Assembly: GCA_033549245.1 (NCBI GenBank) | Contig: JAWSUW010000134.1 | Location: 1 to 10,277, forward strand | Reading direction: 5' to 3' | Length of the DNA stretch: 10,277 nt | From: Fusibacter_D sp033549245 | GTDB lineage: Bacteria; Bacillota; Clostridia; Peptostreptococcales; Acidaminobacteraceae | In this document: piece after piece, positions 8,020 to 10,277 of the stretch | Position numbering within the stretch: the first letter of the stretch is position 1 | Layout of the letters: every line of letters starts with the position of its first letter | The notes under the pieces: generated by a model | What the model saw: only the letters and a program-made list of their open reading frames with translations | Told to the model about the DNA's origin: nothing | Databases searched by the model: none | Program-made: the position numbers and the translations under genes

Positions 8020-9355
8020 AGTAATCTCCTTGAGCCATCATAGCTTCAGCAACTTTGATAAATCCTGCAATATTTGCACCAGCAACGAGGTTATAACCAT
8101 ATCCGTACTCTTTTGAAGCCTCATATGCATTTTTGTGTATATTGATCATAATTTCTTTGAGTTTTTGATCCACTTCCTCAAAAGTCCAGTGATATCGGAT
8201 GGTATTCTGACTCATTTCTAGTGCTGAAGTGGCTACACCGCCAGCATTGGCAGCTTTTGCAGGTGCCACCAGAATATTGTGCTCCAGTAAGTATTGAAGT
8301 GCCTCATTTGTCGTAGGCATGTTTGCACCTTCACCAACGGCCAAAAGTCCGTTTGCTATAAGTGTCTTGGCATGTTCTAATGTAATATCGTTTTGTGTTG
8401 CACATGGAAGGGCTATATCACAAGGGATTGACCAAACGCTTCCAAATCCCTTTTTATACTCTGCATTCGGGTAGGTATCTAGATAGTCGCTTATATCCAC
8501 TCTTCTAATTTCTTTGAGTTCTCTTACAAGGCTAAGATCAATACCGTTTTCATCGTAAATGCATCCTCTTGAGTCAGACATTGCAACTACATGTGCACCA
8601 AGTTCTTTCGCTTTTTGACAAGCAAAGGTTGCTACATTTCCAGCACCTGATATAATCACTTTTTTTCCTTTGATTGATAGATTGTTGAATGATAACATTT
8701 CCTCAACAAAGTAGAGTAATCCGAAGCCGGTAGCTTCAGGTCGAACCAGTGAACCTCCATATGATAACCCTTTACCTGTTAAAACTCCATTTTCAAAAGC
8801 GCCTTTGATTCTTCTATATTGTCCATACAAATAACCAATTTCTCGTCCACCTACACCTATATCGCCGGCTGGAACATCCACATCAGGACCGATATGTCTA
8901 TAAAGCTCAGTCATAAAGCTCTGACAAAATCTCATCACCTCAGCGTTCGATTTACCTTTTGGATCAAAGTCAGATCCACCTTTGCCACCACCAATTGGTA
9001 GTCCGGTCAAAGCATTTTTGAAGATTTGCTCAAATCCTAAAAACTTGATGATCCCGATATAAACTGATGAGTGAAAACGTAATCCTCCTTTATAAGGACC
9101 TCTTGCACCGTTAAATTGGACTCTAAACCCTCTATTGACTTGAATTTTACCTGAATCATCCACCCAAGGCACTCTAAATAAGATCTGTCTTTCTGGCTCG
9201 CATAACCTTTCCAAAATATTAGCCTCAGCATATTGGGGGTGTTTCTCAAAAACTGGAGCCAATGATTCAAACACTTCTTCGACCGCTTGCAAAAATTCCT
9301 TTTCATATGAGTTTCTATTTTTAACACTTTCAAAAACTTCATTGATATAAGTCAT
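8018..9355 (-). CDS. gdhA: Glutamate dehydrogenase, hexameric type
   Basis: It interconverts glutamate with 2-oxoglutarate plus ammonium using NAD(P)H, in the cytoplasm as a homohexamer. The 445-residue length is that of the Clostridium symbiosum / E. coli GdhA group. Its catalytic residues fall at the same numbers as in the C. symbiosum enzyme: Lys89 (GPYKGGLRF), Lys113 (IFKNALTG), Lys125 (GGGKGG) and Asp165 (PAGDIG); a substrate Ser is at 377 (ATSALEMSQN). The Rossmann loop is SGAGNVA (236-242). The stretch after beta-2, MSDSRG (259-264), is closer to the NADP enzyme of E. coli (SDSSG) than to NAD enzymes (SGPDG), so NADP preference is an inference. The FHSSV segment has Ser96 where most relatives have Pro. 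On the minus strand AAAGGGGAT precedes ATG by about 7 nt. It is probably monocistronic, convergent with malic enzyme. Confidence 0.96.
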   Translation of the reverse strand: MTYINEVFESVKNRNSYEKEFLQAVEEVFESLAPVFEKHPQYAEANILERLCEPERQILFRVPWVDDSGKIQVNRGFRVQFNGARGPYKGGLRFHSSVYIGIIKFLGFEQIFKNALTGLPIGGGKGGSDFDPKGKSNAEVMRFCQSFMTELYRHIGPDVDVPAGDIGVGGREIGYLYGQYRRIKGAFENGVLTGKGLSYGGSLVRPEATGFGLLYFVEEMLSFNNLSIKGKKVIISGAGNVATFACQKAKELGAHVVAMSDSRGCIYDENGIDLSLVRELKEIRRVDISDYLDTYPNAEYKKGFGSVWSIPCDIALPCATQNDITLEHAKTLIANGLLAVGEGANMPTTNEALQYLLEHNILVAPAKAANAGGVATSALEMSQNTIRYHWTFEEVDQKLKEIMINIHKNAYEASKEYGYGYNLVAGANIAGFIKVAEAMMAQGDY

Positions 9356-9404
9356 AATCGATCCCCTTTATTTGAATTTAATGTCCTATATTCCTTTAAA
9401 TACC

Positions 9405-9433
9405 ATTTTAAATGAAATTTTAATCAATAACAA
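9405..9433 (-). promoter_or_regulatory. gdhA: Probable gdhA promoter
   Basis: Read on the minus strand, TTGTTA (9428-9433) and TAAAAT (9405-9410) are separated by exactly 17 bp, a good vegetative-sigma match. Transcription would start near 9398, leaving a leader of about 43 nt before the ATG at 9355. The region is very A/T-rich, so chance matches are easier here than elsewhere. Confidence 0.6.
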
Positions 9434-9444
9434 TTAACTTTTTA

Positions 9445-9474
9445 TAAAAAAAAACGAATCCGAAGATTCGTTTT
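9445..9474 (-). terminator. Rho-independent terminator of lexA
   Basis: The plus-strand arms AAAACGAATC (9451-9460) and GATTCGTTTT (9465-9474) form a 10-bp stem with a 4-nt CGAA loop. On the minus strand the hairpin merges into a run of nine T residues (complement of 9446-9454). The plus-strand side has only four T residues, so it acts mainly for lexA, whose stop is 10 nt upstream. Confidence 0.88.
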
Positions 9475-9483
9475 AACTTATAT

Positions 9484-10113
9484 TTACATTTTTCTGAATA
9501 CACCTTTGACCTTCCCAAGAATTTGGACATCATCCAAATAGATAGGGGACATGGATTCATTTTCAGGTTGCAATCTGACTCTATTTTTTTCTTTATAAAA
9601 CGTTTTCACGGTTGCACTATCATCTATTAAGGCAACGACGATATCTCCGCTGTGTGCATCGTTTTGCTGTTTGACCAGAACAAGATCCCGGTCGAAGATA
9701 CCAGCTTCAATCATGCTTTCTCCTTTGATTTTAAGCATGAAATAATTGCCTTCATCGACGTAATCTGAAGGAATCGGGAAAGTCTCTTCAAAAGATTCGA
9801 CAGCAAGTATTGGTTGACCGGCAGTAATTTCACCTACAATCGGAATGAACCTGGTGTCCCTGGCCATATTGATGACATTGGATACTGGTTCTGAATCCAA
9901 ATCATAAATTTCTATGGCTCTTGGTTTGGTTGGATCGCGCCTTATGTATCCTAGCTCTTCCAGTTTTGTCAAATGTGCATGAACTGTAGAAGTGGATTTC
10001 AATTCAACGGCGGCACAAATTTCTCGGACAGAAGGGGGATAACCTTTCTTTGAAACTTCATCTTTTAAGTAATCGAGTATCATCTGTTGTTTTTTTGATA
10101 ATTTTCCACCCAT
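9484..10113 (-). CDS. lexA: LexA SOS-response repressor
   Basis: LexA represses DNA-damage genes and is inactivated when RecA filaments stimulate its self-cleavage. The 209-residue protein has normal length and both domains. The N-terminal winged helix-turn-helix carries PPSVREICAAVELKSTSTV (26-44) and the wing-side GYIRRDPTKPRAIEI (55-69). The C-terminal S24 peptidase domain has the Ala98-Gly99 cleavage site in GEITAGQP, nucleophile Ser133 in KGESMIEAG and general base Lys170 in SATVKTF, so it should be fully cleavable. Cys33 stands in the recognition region where relatives often have a small residue. The minus-strand SD AAGGAG lies 8 nt before the ATG. It has its own promoter, operator and terminator, so it is monocistronic and probably autoregulated. 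Confidence 0.97.
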   Translation of the reverse strand: MGGKLSKKQQMILDYLKDEVSKKGYPPSVREICAAVELKSTSTVHAHLTKLEELGYIRRDPTKPRAIEIYDLDSEPVSNVINMARDTRFIPIVGEITAGQPILAVESFEETFPIPSDYVDEGNYFMLKIKGESMIEAGIFDRDLVLVKQQNDAHSGDIVVALIDDSATVKTFYKEKNRVRLQPENESMSPIYLDDVQILGKVKGVFRKM

Positions 10114-10144
10114 AATGATCTCTCCTTATTGTTATTTTATATGA

Positions 10145-10173
10145 AGTATATCACAGGATTTCAAAAAAATCAA
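10145..10173 (-). promoter_or_regulatory. lexA: lexA promoter
   Basis: On the minus strand TTGATT (10168-10173) and TATACT (10145-10150) are 17 bp apart. The -10 is extended by TG plus one base (GTGATATACT). The leader would be about 25 nt, carrying the SD site. Confidence 0.78.
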
Positions 10174-10183
10174 ACATTAGTTC
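10172..10183 (-). promoter_or_regulatory. LexA box (SOS operator) overlapping the lexA -35
   Basis: Read on the minus strand the site is GAACTAATGTTT, which fits the Firmicute pattern GAAC-N4-GTTY (Bacillus consensus GAACATATGTTC with one symmetric position changed). It overlaps the lexA -35 hexamer by two bases, so bound LexA would block RNA polymerase. This supports autoregulation. Confidence 0.78.
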
Positions 10184-10206
10184 TATTTTTTGCTTTACAA
10201 TATGAT

Positions 10207-10224
10207 TCACATGTGATAATGTCC
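10207..10224 (+). repeat. Direct repeat copy 1 with TCACATGTGA dyad
   Basis: TCACATGTGATAATGTCC. Its first ten bases are a perfect palindrome (TCAC-AT-GTGA). It matches copy 2 at 16 of 18 positions and begins 25 bp before it. It is a likely protein-binding site; the binder is unknown. Confidence 0.7.
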
Positions 10225-10231
10225 TAAGTAA

Positions 10232-10249
10232 TCACACGTGATTATGTCC
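10232..10249 (+). repeat. Direct repeat copy 2 with AATCAC-AC-GTGATT dyad
   Basis: TCACACGTGATTATGTCC. Including two bases upstream, AATCAC and GTGATT (10230-10243) form a 6-bp inverted repeat around AC. The 3' half overlaps the -35 position of the outward promoter, so a bound protein could control the gene beyond the right edge. Confidence 0.7.
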
Positions 10250-10270
10250 CAAAAGATATTATGATATAAT
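10242..10270 (+). promoter_or_regulatory. Outward promoter for a gene beyond the right edge
   Basis: A perfect TATAAT (10265-10270) is preceded by TG plus one base, forming an extended -10. The -35 position at 17 bp (10242-10247, TTATGT) is weak and lies within repeat copy 2. Transcription would start at about the end of the window, divergent from lexA. The gene served is not visible. Confidence 0.55.
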
Positions 10271-10277
10271 AATGCCT

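Noticed and set aside
9405..9423. ATTTTAA direct repeats at 12-bp period upstream of gdhA
   Set aside because: They are short and A/T-only in a very A/T-rich region overlapping the promoter; chance is sufficient explanation.
10207..10249. CRISPR array
   Set aside because: There are only two copies, with a 7-bp gap between them, far shorter than a spacer.

Overview
The window looks like a piece of a low-GC, anaerobic Clostridia-type Firmicute chromosome. Coding DNA is A/T-rich, Shine-Dalgarno sites are strong, and intrinsic terminators carry clear T-tracts. The gene set is typical of amino-acid and organic-acid fermenters: a giant acyl-CoA dehydratase activase-type protein, a CBS/DRTGG family II pyrophosphatase, a YnbB-type PLP lyase, a short malic enzyme, a hexameric-type glutamate dehydrogenase and LexA. 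I cannot name the genus. All six genes are housekeeping or metabolic families, and no gene for a new defence or mobile system lies inside the window.

Layout. (1) Positions 2-3766 (+): the 3' part of a very large BadF/HgdB-type fusion protein whose start lies before the window; a strong terminator follows. (2) Positions 3885-7968 (+): a compact probable operon, ppaC, then ynbB (8 nt gap), then malic enzyme (1 nt stop/start overlap). It is read from an extended -10 promoter and ends in a hairpin with a 14-bp perfect stem. (3) Positions 8018-9355 (-): gdhA, convergent with the operon and sharing that hairpin as a bidirectional terminator; it has its own promoter. (4) Positions 9484-10113 (-): lexA with its own terminator, promoter and a LexA box touching the -35. 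(5) Positions 10184-10277: non-coding DNA with two 18-bp near-identical direct repeats, each centred on a TCAC-NN-GTGA dyad, and an outward (+) extended -10 promoter for a gene beyond the right edge.

How the genes fit together. Malic enzyme (malate to pyruvate, CO2 and reduced nicotinamide) and glutamate dehydrogenase (glutamate and 2-oxoglutarate) are central redox and nitrogen nodes. Pyrophosphatase pulls biosynthetic reactions and is probably tuned by adenine nucleotides. The giant activase suggests low-potential, ATP-driven electron transfer of the kind used in amino-acid fermentation, but no dehydratase genes are next to it here. LexA is probably autoregulated. The least explained part is the repeat pair at the right edge. 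No intergenic stretch exceeds 300 bases.
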